Shown here: in pieces, positions 1 through 6,620 of the stretch
Position numbering within the stretch: the stretch's first letter is position 1
Layout of the letters: the number at the start of each line of letters is the position of its first letter
From: CAZFCK01 sp964517355
GTDB lineage: Bacteria > Desulfobacterota > Desulfovibrionia > Desulfovibrionales > Desulfovibrionaceae
Reading direction: 5' to 3'
Length of the DNA stretch: 10,990 nucleotides
Assembly (NCBI GenBank): GCA_964517355.1
Contig: CAZFCK010000159.1
Coordinates: forward strand, 1-10,990
Translations under genes and position numbers: made by a program
Notes under the pieces: generated by a model
Databases searched by the model: none
Seen by the model: the letters and a program-made list of their open reading frames with translations, nothing else
Told to the model about the DNA's origin: nothing

Positions 1-17
1 AACAATTGGAAATTGTT
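1..17. repeat. short perfect inverted repeat downstream of ptsI
   Basis: Seven-base arms AACAATT and AATTGTT flank a three-base spacer, 34 bases beyond the ptsI stop codon. It could be half of a regulator operator for the next gene, or a weak AT-rich hairpin. No U-tract is visible because the window ends here. The function is unknown. Confidence 0.35.
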
Positions 18-51
18 TCAGGGGAGAGCCATATTTCAAGGCGAAAATGCG

Positions 52-1854
52 CTAGTTTTCGTCCTGATCGAGCAGCGAGGCGTAGAAAAAGAGTTCTTCC
101 GGAAAGCGTCTGAAGATCGTTTCCCGCACGTGGCGGTTGATGGTGGCCACCGTGTTGCTGGCCAGCACGTTTTTCAGCAGGTTCTTGCATTCGGCCATGG
201 TGGTCTGCCGGATAACGCGCTTGATGCCGGGAATGGATTGAGGGGTTATGGAAATGCAGTCGATCTGCATGCCCATGAGAATGGGCACGCAAAAGGGGTC
301 CGAGGCCAGTTCGCCGCAAACGCTGACCTCGATGCCGGCCTGGTGCGCCGCGTCCACCACATGTTTGATGCTGCGCACAATGGCCGGATGCAGGGGCTGA
401 TAGAGATAGGAGACCAGGCTGTTCGTGCGGTCAATGCCCAAGGAGTACTGGATCAGGTCGTTGGTGCCGATGGAAAAGAAATCCACTTCCTTGGCCAGAA
501 TTTCCGCGATCATGACGGCCGAGGGCAGTTCGATCATGATGCCCACCGGCATGTCGGGATTGAAGGGCACGCCTTCCGCATGCAGCTCGCGCTGCATTTC
601 CCGCACCAGGGCCTTGGCCTGGCGCAATTCCTTCAATCCGGAAATCATGGGGAACATCAAAGCGATGTTGCCGTGGACGCTTGTACGTAAAATGGCGCGC
701 AACTGGCGCTTGAAAATGTTTTCGTGGTGCAGGCAGAAGCGAATGGCGCGCAGCCCCAGGGCCGGATTGGTTTCCTCGGACTGTTCGATGTTCATGCTCA
801 GCTTGTCCGCGCCCAGGTCAAGCGTGCGCAGGACCAGCTTTTTGGGGGCCAGGATCTCGGCCAGGTCGCGGTATTCTTCGTAGAGTTCGTCCTCGCTGGG
901 AATGCCGCGCTGGTTCATGAAGGAATATTCGGTGCGGTAAAGGCCCACGCCTTCGCCCCCGAGGTCCAACACGGACGTGACTTCCTCGAAGAGTTCAATG
1001 TTCGAAAGCACTTTGAGCCTGCAGCCGTCGATGGTTTCCGCCGGCAGCTGGCAGTCGCGCATGATGGAGGCATGGTAGGCTTCGAACTGGTATTTCAGGT
1101 CCGTGTAATAGGCAAGCTCCTCCTCGTCCGGGTCCACCATGAGCTTGCCTTTGAGGCCGTCGATGATGACAAGGTCGCCGTCATTGACATGTTCTTCCAG
1201 GTCGGCGACCCCGACCAGGGCGGGAATTTGCAATGAGCGCGCGAGAATGCCCGTATGCGAGGTCTTGCCGCCTTGCGCCGTGGCAAAGGACATGATCTTG
1301 GAGACTTCAATGCCGATGGTGTCCGCCGGGCTGAGGTCGTGGGCCATGAGCACCACGCGCCCCTGAATGGCTCGGATGGTTTCGCCGTGATGCTCATGCT
1401 CGTGGGGCGTCATGCTGGCCAAACGGTTTTGCACCCGTTGGGCCACAAGATTCACATCCTGGATGCGGTCGCGGATATAGGGGTCGTCAATGGCGGAAAA
1501 GGCCCGCTGGATTTCAGCGACCACTTTTTCCAGGGCCCACTCCGGGGTGATGCCCATTGTCTCAACGATTTTTTTCGCTTCGTTGAAAAGCCGCGGATCC
1601 TGGCTGATCATCAAATGCGTATCAATGATCGCAACATGTTCCTGCAACTCCGGGGGCACCTTGTCCCTGGCCGCGGCAAGCTCGGATTTTTCCCGTTCAA
1701 AGGCAAGGCGCAGCCGTTTTACTTCATCGGGGATCAGTTCCTTCGCCACGGTTTGACGAGGAATCTGATGAAACCGATGGCGATTCAGAAAAAACGCCTT
1801 GCCGATGGATATACCGGCTGAAACAGGGATACCTGTAAGCACTTTCGACGACAC
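52..1854 (-). CDS. ptsI: PTS enzyme I (phosphoenolpyruvate-protein phosphotransferase)
   Basis: This cytoplasmic enzyme takes phosphate from PEP and passes it to HPr, the first step of the sugar phosphotransferase system. It is 600 residues, somewhat longer than the roughly 575 of E. coli EI. The phosphohistidine motif GGKTSHTGILARS places the catalytic histidine at His200. The PEP-binding barrel shows LYRTE (Arg307), LRTLDLGADK (Arg343), MIELPSA (Glu442), GTNDLIQYSLGIDR (from 463) and the proton-donor cysteine in VCGELASDP (Cys513), so the active site looks complete. A histidine-rich run, HEHEHHGE, sits at 151-158, between the helical and phosphohistidine regions. The start is GTG at 1854: it overlaps the HPr stop in TAGTG and has GGAGAGG seven bases upstream, which suggests translational coupling. 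Identification is firm; the substrate of the downstream PTS is not known from this window. Confidence 0.98.
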   Translation of the reverse strand: MSSKVLTGIPVSAGISIGKAFFLNRHRFHQIPRQTVAKELIPDEVKRLRLAFEREKSELAAARDKVPPELQEHVAIIDTHLMISQDPRLFNEAKKIVETMGITPEWALEKVVAEIQRAFSAIDDPYIRDRIQDVNLVAQRVQNRLASMTPHEHEHHGETIRAIQGRVVLMAHDLSPADTIGIEVSKIMSFATAQGGKTSHTGILARSLQIPALVGVADLEEHVNDGDLVIIDGLKGKLMVDPDEEELAYYTDLKYQFEAYHASIMRDCQLPAETIDGCRLKVLSNIELFEEVTSVLDLGGEGVGLYRTEYSFMNQRGIPSEDELYEEYRDLAEILAPKKLVLRTLDLGADKLSMNIEQSEETNPALGLRAIRFCLHHENIFKRQLRAILRTSVHGNIALMFPMISGLKELRQAKALVREMQRELHAEGVPFNPDMPVGIMIELPSAVMIAEILAKEVDFFSIGTNDLIQYSLGIDRTNSLVSYLYQPLHPAIVRSIKHVVDAAHQAGIEVSVCGELASDPFCVPILMGMQIDCISITPQSIPGIKRVIRQTTMAECKNLLKNVLASNTVATINRHVRETIFRRFPEELFFYASLLDQDEN

Positions 1855-2162
1855 TATTTATCCTCTCCAAACCGCCTTTCTATGAGCGTGGCAAGGCTTT
1901 TCACGGCTACGGCGGCATCATTGCCTCGGGCATGAATTTCCAGCATGGACCCGCGGCCGGCCGCCAGGGTCAAGATATCGAGGATACTTTTTGCGTCCAC
2001 CTGCTGGTCGCCCACGGCCAAAAAAATTTCCGATGAAAATTTTTGCGCCTCTTGGGCGATTTTTCCGGCAGGTCGAGCGTGCAAACCCAGCTCGTTACGC
2101 ACAAGCACTTGTTGTGTATGGAAAAGTATCTCGGTTTGGGCTTCCTTTTTTTCCAATTCCAT
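1854..2162 (-). CDS. ptsH: phosphocarrier protein HPr
   Basis: HPr shuttles phosphate from enzyme I to EIIA domains. It is 102 residues, against about 85 in E. coli; the excess is mainly an N-terminal extension of about 13 charged residues (MELEKKEAQTEIL). GLHARPAG carries the phosphorylated histidine, His28. Ser59 in DAKSILDILTLAA lies 31 residues later, the same spacing as His15 and Ser46 in classical HPr, so the regulatory serine site is present. No HPr kinase gene is in the window. The stop codon overlaps the start of ptsI. Only one in-frame ATG precedes the domain, with a modest GAGAAG ribosome site. The gene lies 43 bases after the EIID gene, and that gap holds a possible promoter. Confidence 0.96.
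   Translation of the reverse strand: MELEKKEAQTEILFHTQQVLVRNELGLHARPAGKIAQEAQKFSSEIFLAVGDQQVDAKSILDILTLAAGRGSMLEIHARGNDAAVAVKSLATLIERRFGEDK
1862..1868 (-). promoter_or_regulatory. ribosome binding site of ptsI, inside the end of ptsH
   Basis: GGAGAGG lies seven bases before the GTG start of ptsI and within the last codons of HPr. It fixes the non-ATG start and supports translation by ribosomes finishing ptsH. Confidence 0.75.
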
Positions 2163-2181
2163 GTTCTTCTCGAAAAGGTTC

Positions 2182-2217
2182 TCTCGCCGCTATACTGGAA
2201 GATGATCAGTGCAGCAA
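2182..2217 (-). promoter_or_regulatory. possible sigma-70 type promoter for ptsH-ptsI
   Basis: On the minus strand TTGCTG (2217-2212) and TATAGC (2194-2189) are separated by exactly 17 bases. The -10 matches 4 of 6 consensus bases and the -35 only 3 of 6. A start near 2182 would leave a 20-base leader before HPr. The site overlaps the end of the EIID gene. It is weak and could be chance. Confidence 0.25.
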
Positions 2218-2979
2218 TGCAGTAACATGTTCCAGGTAGGGCAAGACACTATAAAGAGCCAGGAGCAGAATCGCAACGATTTCTCTGGAGAGAGCGGTAT
2301 GGGTTACAAGCCAAGTGGCAAGGCCAAGACCTGCGACAGCCAGTCCCCAGGCGTAGGAGGGCGTGGATCCGGGCCAGATAAGATACAACACCACGGAGAG
2401 CAGCACCGCGTTGCATATTTTGAGTCGTTGCCCCCAATCAATAAGTTTCCAGCGCTTGAGCCGCAAGATGAAACTGAGTCCTTCCTTGTAGCCGAGAATG
2501 AACGTGACGATCTTGAAGATGTTCAGGATCGCGAACCAGGCTATGATCCAGTAAATGACCAGCTTTTGCGAGCCGATGAGCGCCATTATGGTCGTTGTCA
2601 GGGACCAGAAGACCAGCAGGCTGCCCGCGAAAACGGAATCGCCGATTGCCGAAAGCGTATAGACCGTGGGGTCTTTGAGGTTTTCGAGCACTGTTTTGGG
2701 AAAAACATGGCGCGATACTTTGTCTTCTATGGAGAGAAAAATGCCCAAAAGGAGCGGCGTCCAGAACAGATGCGTGTTGTAGTGCTTGAGATAGCGCTTG
2801 CGGGCGGCCAGGAGATCGCGGGGATTGGGGTAGATGCGCCGCAGACCAGGCTCCAGCGCGAAAATAAGCCCCACGTTTTGCATGCCGCGCGTGTTGAAAG
2901 CCGCTCCAACGAGGTAGCTGCGTAAAAAGCAGGTGGCGAGGGTGGAGAAATTCGGGAACGAATACTTAGTAGATTGCAT
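2206..2979 (-). CDS. PTS mannose-family EIID membrane component
   Basis: EIID pairs with EIIC in the membrane to form the translocator of mannose-class PTS permeases. The protein is 257 residues from the ATG at 2979. Family marks are FLRSYLVGAAFNTRGMQNVG (18-37) with the following FALEPGLRRIYP, the NTHLFWTPLLLG segment (69-80), AIGDSVFAGS (111-120), and LGYKEGLSF (162-170). Hydrophobic stretches near 118-135, 141-163, 189-203 and 211-226, plus a C-terminal one at 234-248, fit the family. A TTG at 2994 would add five residues but has no better ribosome site and leaves the family core unchanged, so I chose the ATG. No EIIA, EIIB or EIIC lies in this window; the gene sits between rsmI (21-base gap) and ptsH. 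The sugar, if any, cannot be read from the sequence. Confidence 0.88.
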   Translation of the reverse strand: MQSTKYSFPNFSTLATCFLRSYLVGAAFNTRGMQNVGLIFALEPGLRRIYPNPRDLLAARKRYLKHYNTHLFWTPLLLGIFLSIEDKVSRHVFPKTVLENLKDPTVYTLSAIGDSVFAGSLLVFWSLTTTIMALIGSQKLVIYWIIAWFAILNIFKIVTFILGYKEGLSFILRLKRWKLIDWGQRLKICNAVLLSVVLYLIWPGSTPSYAWGLAVAGLGLATWLVTHTALSREIVAILLLALYSVLPYLEHVTALLH

Positions 2980-3000
2980 AGTGCCGGCGAACAAACGCTG

Positions 3001-3834
3001 TTAGGGGCGTTGCTGCAGCAACGCATAGATGGCTTTCACGCTCCAGCCCGTGCACCGTTGCTTTACACGGCGGGCGATATCTTTGGGGCTTCCGCCCAGA
3101 CCGCTTTCCTCTGCTATGAACTCCAGCACGCTATGCTCGTTGGTCATGGCTGACCGCTCCGGAGGGCCGATGCATACGGTGATTTCCCCGAGCAGTTCGC
3201 AACGGATGTCATCCAATCGTTCCAAGCGCCCCAATATAAACTCCTCATGGGTCTTGGTCAATTCCCTCGCAATGCATACGTCCCTTGGGCCAAGCTCGTG
3301 CAGGGCGTCTTCCAGCGTGCTCCACACGCGGTCTTTTCGTTCGTAGAACACCAGGGTGGTGCGCAAGGCGGCAAATGAGGCGAAAAGGGCGCGGCGTTCT
3401 CCTTGTTTACGAGGAGGGAAGCCGAGAAACGTATGCGGATAGGGGGGAAGGCCGCTGGCCATCAGCGCCGTGACGGCCGCGTTGGGACCGGGAACCGGCG
3501 TGACCGGTATGCCTTCTTCGCGGCAGGCGCGCACAAGATGGTAGCCCGGATCGGCCATCAACGGCGTGCCGGCGTCGGTCATCAGCGCGATACGCGCCCC
3601 TTGCTGCAGGGCGTCCAGCACCATGCGCAATTTGTGTTCCTCGTTGTGTTCATGAAAGCTTTGTAATGAACCGACGGTGATCTCCAGGCGTTGACAGAGC
3701 AATCCGGCGCGGCGGGTGTCTTCGGCGAGCACGATATCGGCCGCTTGCAGGACTTCGCGCCCTCGCGGGGACATGTCACCAAGGTTGCCAAGCGGTGTCG
3801 CCACCACCCAGAGACCGGGCGTATTCGAAGGCAT
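3001..3834 (-). CDS. rsmI: 16S rRNA (cytidine1402-2'-O)-methyltransferase RsmI
   Basis: RsmI uses S-adenosylmethionine to methylate the ribose of C1402 in 16S rRNA, near the decoding centre. It belongs to the tetrapyrrole-methylase-like fold. The 277-residue protein shows family motifs in order: VVATPLGNLGDMSPRG (10-25), LAEDTRRAGLL (36-46), the SAM-site signature TDAGTPLMADPGY (86-98), VPGPNAAVTALMASGLP (114-130), FLGFPPRK (136-143), FYERKDRV (163-170) and ARELTKTHEEF (189-199). Length is close to the E. coli protein (about 286). The ATG at 3834 lies inside the end of yraN, giving a 59-base overlap; GGAG sits ten bases upstream. The start is supported because the conserved N-terminus begins within ten residues of it. 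Confidence 0.96.
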   Translation of the reverse strand: MPSNTPGLWVVATPLGNLGDMSPRGREVLQAADIVLAEDTRRAGLLCQRLEITVGSLQSFHEHNEEHKLRMVLDALQQGARIALMTDAGTPLMADPGYHLVRACREEGIPVTPVPGPNAAVTALMASGLPPYPHTFLGFPPRKQGERRALFASFAALRTTLVFYERKDRVWSTLEDALHELGPRDVCIARELTKTHEEFILGRLERLDDIRCELLGEITVCIGPPERSAMTNEHSVLEFIAEESGLGGSPKDIARRVKQRCTGWSVKAIYALLQQRP

Positions 3835-4192
3835 TGGGGAAATGCTCCACTGTGTAGTTGCGGTTGTGTTTCGTTATGCACAGCATATCGAAACGGCAGG
3901 GCAGATGCCATAAATCTTTGTCTGAAAGATAGAGTCCGGCGGCGCGTGAAAGGCGGGAGATTTTGCAACTGTTCACGGATTGGGCGGGAGTGGCGCGCCC
4001 CCGTGCGTCCCGCGTGCGGACTTCCACGAAAACGATGGTGGGGGGATCTTCCCGCGGATCATTGCACACGAGATCGAGTTCCAGGCTGCCGCAGCGCCAG
4101 TTGCGATCCAGAATGACATAACCTTTATCTAGAAGATAGCGGGCCGCCGTTTCCTCGCCCTCGCGTCCGGTGATCAGATGGGCAGCAGGCAT
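3776..4192 (-). CDS. yraN: UPF0102 family protein YraN, endonuclease-like
   Basis: A conserved bacterial protein of 138 residues with the Holliday-junction-resolvase-like nuclease fold; its cellular role is not settled. Visible signature: GREGEETAARYLLDKGY (9-25), then the putative metal-binding residues in LELDLV (Glu38, Asp40) and VFVEVRTR (Glu57), and RFDMLCI followed by NAF near the C-terminus. This is the usual YraN order. The family is usually about 120 residues; the last 16 or so here form an extra tail that lies in the region shared with rsmI (3776-3834). The start overlaps the end of rnhB by 19 bases. Genome neighbours rnhB and rsmI are common for this family. Identification is firm, biochemical activity is inferred. 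Confidence 0.93.
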   Translation of the reverse strand: MPAAHLITGREGEETAARYLLDKGYVILDRNWRCGSLELDLVCNDPREDPPTIVFVEVRTRDARGRATPAQSVNSCKISRLSRAAGLYLSDKDLWHLPCRFDMLCITKHNRNYTVEHFPNAFEYARSLGGGDTAWQPW

Positions 4193-4863
4193 GCTTGCTC
4201 CGCCGGCGCCGGGGCATTCGCATCGCTCACGCCGTGGAACGTCATCCGATGCATGGGGCAGGGGCCGAGCCGCTCAAGCGCGGCGTAATGGTCACGCGTG
4301 GCGTAGCCTTTGTGCTGAGCGAAGCCGTAGCCGGGATAGCGCTTGTCCAGGCTGACAAGCAGCTTGTCGCGAAAGGTTTTGGCGATGATGGAGGCCGCGG
4401 CGATGGCCGGTACTTTGGCGTCGCCCCCAATGATGCATTGCTGCGCGGTATCAAGGGGCACTGGTTGGTTGCCGTCCACGGCCAGAAAGACGGGGCGCGT
4501 GCGCAGGCGGTCCACGGCGCGGCACATGGCGGCGAGCGAGGCCTGAAGAATGTTTATGGTCTCGATTTCACGGGGCCAGGAAGCTCCAATGGCCCAGGCC
4601 GTGGCCATGGACTTGATTTGCGGCGCGAGACGACCGCGTTGCTTGGCGCTTAATTTTTTGGAATCATCGAGTCCTTCAAGGACGAAGGAGTCGGGCAGAA
4701 TAACGGCGGCCGCAATGACGGGTCCGGCAAGACACCCCCTGCCGGCCTCATCTAGACCGGCAAGGGGGTGGGGAAATCTTTTCCAGAAGTCCTGGCTGGA
4801 GATATCCAGCAGCATTCCCTGAGCGGAATGGGCAGTGGCGTCGCGTTTACGTGGTCCGGCCAT
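4174..4863 (-). CDS. rnhB: ribonuclease HII
   Basis: RNase HII cuts RNA in RNA-DNA hybrids and incises at single ribonucleotides left in DNA. The 229-residue protein has the full active site: GLDEAGRG (Asp38, Glu39), LAVDGNQ (Asp130) and GGDAKVPAIAAASIIAK (Asp148), equivalent to Asp16, Glu17, Asp108 and Asp126 of E. coli. DDSKKLSAKQR (66-76) and YPGYGFAQHKGYAT (176-189) are further family signatures. Its N-terminus is about 20 residues longer than that of E. coli RNase HII; Met17 is an alternative start, but the ATG at 4863 follows rplS by only nine bases, as expected in a compact operon. The upstream AAGG ribosome site is weak and overlaps the rplS stop. Confidence 0.97.
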   Translation of the reverse strand: MAGPRKRDATAHSAQGMLLDISSQDFWKRFPHPLAGLDEAGRGCLAGPVIAAAVILPDSFVLEGLDDSKKLSAKQRGRLAPQIKSMATAWAIGASWPREIETINILQASLAAMCRAVDRLRTRPVFLAVDGNQPVPLDTAQQCIIGGDAKVPAIAAASIIAKTFRDKLLVSLDKRYPGYGFAQHKGYATRDHYAALERLGPCPMHRMTFHGVSDANAPAPAEQACLLPI

Positions 4864-4872
4864 GGCCGAACC

Positions 4873-5223
4873 TTACGCCCACTGATTCTTGACCTTGATT
4901 TTGGCTGCCTTGCCTTTCAGGCCGCGCAGGTAGTACAAGCGGCTACGGCGTACCTTGCCTTCCGTAACCAGTTCCACACGTTCGATAAACGGGGAATGGA
5001 ACGGAAAAATACGCTCAACGCCGATGCCGTTGGAAATTTTACGCACCGTGAAGGTGGCGTTGGTGGTTCCTTTGTGGATACGCATGACCGCCCCTTGGAA
5101 GACCTGAATGCGTTCTTTTTCGCCTTCGATGATACGCAAGTGCACCTTGATGGTGTCGCCGGTCTTGAACTTGGGGATGTCCATGCGCATTTGCTCGCGC
5201 TCGATTTTGCGGATGATGTTCAT
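4873..5223 (-). CDS. rplS: 50S ribosomal protein bL19
   Basis: bL19 lies at the interface of the 30S and 50S subunits. The 116-residue protein begins MNIIRKIEREQMRMDIPKF and has the family features GDTIKVHLRIIEGEKERIQ (22-40), FQGAVMRIHKG, a run ending GVERIFPFHSP, and the basic C-terminal stretch KVRRSRLYYLRGLKGKAAKI. Length matches the family (about 115). The frame stays open upstream to 5364, but those 47 residues are not L19-like; the ATG at 5223 is preceded by a near-perfect AAGGAGG with a six-base spacer, which decides the start. The gene follows trmD after a 107-base structured leader, the longest gap in the operon. Confidence 0.98.
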   Translation of the reverse strand: MNIIRKIEREQMRMDIPKFKTGDTIKVHLRIIEGEKERIQVFQGAVMRIHKGTTNATFTVRKISNGIGVERIFPFHSPFIERVELVTEGKVRRSRLYYLRGLKGKAAKIKVKNQWA

Positions 5224-5229
5224 GGCTGC

Positions 5230-5236
5230 CCTCCTT
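5230..5236 (-). promoter_or_regulatory. strong ribosome binding site of rplS
   Basis: AAGGAGG with a six-base spacer to the ATG at 5223. It is one of the best such sites in the operon and sits 13 bases downstream of a long hairpin (5250-5285). Confidence 0.85.
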
Positions 5237-5249
5237 GGGTGGAGTATAT

Positions 5250-5330
5250 GCAAAACCGTTGGGCGCGAAGCGCCTTCCGTTTTGCTCTGCTGAAAACGAT
5301 ACACATCGTCCGGCTCGCACGGCGGCCGGA
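5250..5330 (-). promoter_or_regulatory. structured 5' leader of rplS (consecutive hairpins)
   Basis: Reading down the minus strand from the trmD stop: TCCGGC and GCCGGA form a perfect 6-bp stem (5330-5309, ten-base loop). ACGAT and ATCGT form a 5-bp stem with a four-base loop (5309-5296), sharing one base with the first. Then GCAAAAC pairs with GTTTTGC (7 bp, arms 5285-5279 and 5256-5250), enclosing a G-G mismatch, one G-C pair, a small internal loop and a GGCGC/GCGCC stem with a TTC loop. The last element has no U-tract after it, so it is not a normal terminator. It may be a control element for L19, or simply an RNA-stability or processing structure. Folding is seen directly; function is inference. 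Confidence 0.55.
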
Positions 5331-6620
5331 CTACCAGCAATCTCCCAGAATGCGATCGCAGCAAATGGCGGCCGCGGCGCGCACAGGGAGATGATTATAG
5401 GCGTTCATGGGCCTGATGGGCCGTAAAACGCCGTGAGCGGCCTGGATGACTTGCGGCGCCAGGCCATGGCTCGTGCCGAGCACTAAAAGAACAGGCTGCC
5501 CGCGCAGCCAGGAACGCACCTGCGACGGGAGCAACGAGCCCTGCATCGTGGCGCTGGTGGCTACAACCAGGGGGCTCTTGCCCGTGGCGGCGCGGATGGA
5601 TGCAATCGCATCCTCCAGCAACGGCACAACGAGCATTCGTTCCAATGCCTGGCCGCGTTCTGGATTTGCCTCTTTGCCGGGACCGCTCGTCCAATGTCCA
5701 AGCAGCTCGGCGGCCAGCGCGCGTTGATCTTCCAGCGGCGTAACGATAAAACTGCCGCCTAGATCGTAAGCACGGGAACAGCGTGCTATATCATGGAGGT
5801 CCAGGTTTGTCAAAGATACCGCCGCAACTTTTTTGCGGCGGTCCAGGACCGGATAATGTGTCAAGGCAACATAAAGATTACGCCCCAAACGAAGACCCGC
5901 GCCGTTTTCCCGCAAGGCGCGCAATGTGCGGACGTCTTCATCCGAAAGCGGCGCCTCCTGCAGCAGTTCCGGACGGCTTTGGAGCGTGAACCGCAGGCTT
6001 TGCTCCCGCCGCCATACGGCGATGCGGCCGTGATCTCCGGAGCGCAGGATCTCGGGCACACACAGGCCATGGTATTCTTCCGGCCTGGTATAGTGGGGGT
6101 ATTCCAGCAATCCGCCGGAAAAGCTCTCCTCCTCTCCGGAATCGGCATGCCCCATAAAACCTTCGAGCAAACGTCCCACGGCTTCCAGCACGCACAGAGC
6201 CGCGGCCTCTCCTCCGCCAAGCACGAAATCGCCCACGGATACCGCTTCGATGGGGTAACGCAAGGCAAGCCGCGCATCAATGCCCTCGTAGCGGCCGCAG
6301 ATGAGCGTCACGGTCCGCTCCTGCGCCAGTTCGCGGGCGAACTGCTGGTCAAAGGGGCGTCCGCTGGGCGCCATGAGCAGCATGCGCCCGCGAGTCTCGA
6401 TACTTTCCAGCGCCTTTTCCAGCGGTTCAGGCATCATGACCATGCCGGGGCCGCCGCCGTAGGGGCGGTCGTCCACGGTGCGGTGCCTGTCCTGCGTAAA
6501 CGTGCGGGGGTTGACGCAGTTTACCGAGAGCAGGCCCGAATCCCGCGCCTTGCCCATGAGCGCGCAACGCAAAGGCGAGTCGAAGAATTCCGGGAATAGC
6601 GTGACTATGGAAAAGCGCAT
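5331..6620 (-). CDS. trmD: tRNA (guanine37-N1)-methyltransferase TrmD fused to a second SPOUT (TM1570-like) domain
   Basis: TrmD methylates N1 of G37 next to the anticodon, preventing +1 frameshifts. Residues 1 to about 235 are TrmD: RHRTVDDRPYGGGPGMVMM (45-63), LICGRYEGIDARL (107-119), SVGDFVLGGGE (128-138, the trefoil-knot SAM site) and LLEYPHYTRPEEYHG (171-185). The position of E. coli Asp169, proposed as catalytic base, is Glu165 here. Residues about 248-425 form a second knotted methyltransferase-like domain: LYVALTHYPVLDRRK, SLTNLDLHDIARCSRAYDL, LLVLGTSHGL (378-387) and YNHLPVRAAAAICCDRILG. This resembles Thermotoga TM1570 (Pfam Methyltrn_RNA_4), whose substrate is not known to me. The total is 429 residues, against about 255 for E. 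coli TrmD. The ATG at 6620 begins MRFSIVTLFPEFF, the normal TrmD start; an in-frame extension to 6722 is rejected. No good exposed ribosome site is present (see hairpin 6621-6656). Confidence 0.96.
   Translation of the reverse strand: MRFSIVTLFPEFFDSPLRCALMGKARDSGLLSVNCVNPRTFTQDRHRTVDDRPYGGGPGMVMMPEPLEKALESIETRGRMLLMAPSGRPFDQQFARELAQERTVTLICGRYEGIDARLALRYPIEAVSVGDFVLGGGEAAALCVLEAVGRLLEGFMGHADSGEEESFSGGLLEYPHYTRPEEYHGLCVPEILRSGDHGRIAVWRREQSLRFTLQSRPELLQEAPLSDEDVRTLRALRENGAGLRLGRNLYVALTHYPVLDRRKKVAAVSLTNLDLHDIARCSRAYDLGGSFIVTPLEDQRALAAELLGHWTSGPGKEANPERGQALERMLVVPLLEDAIASIRAATGKSPLVVATSATMQGSLLPSQVRSWLRGQPVLLVLGTSHGLAPQVIQAAHGVLRPIRPMNAYNHLPVRAAAAICCDRILGDCW

Noticed and set aside
2980..2994. 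TTG start for the EIID gene
   Set aside because: It adds five residues not needed by the family and has no better ribosome site than the ATG at 2979; the choice is not certain.
5250..5285. Rho-independent terminator between trmD and rplS
   Set aside because: The hairpin is long, but the downstream minus-strand sequence is ATATACTCC with no U-tract, and rplS is normally co-transcribed.
5224..5364. N-terminal extension of L19 to an upstream ATG
   Set aside because: The 47 added residues are not L19-like and the true ATG at 5223 has an excellent ribosome site; the stretch also overlaps the end of trmD.
5793..6599. Plus-strand open frame of 268 codons opposite trmD
   Set aside because: Antisense shadow of conserved TrmD codons; no domain and no convincing ribosome site.
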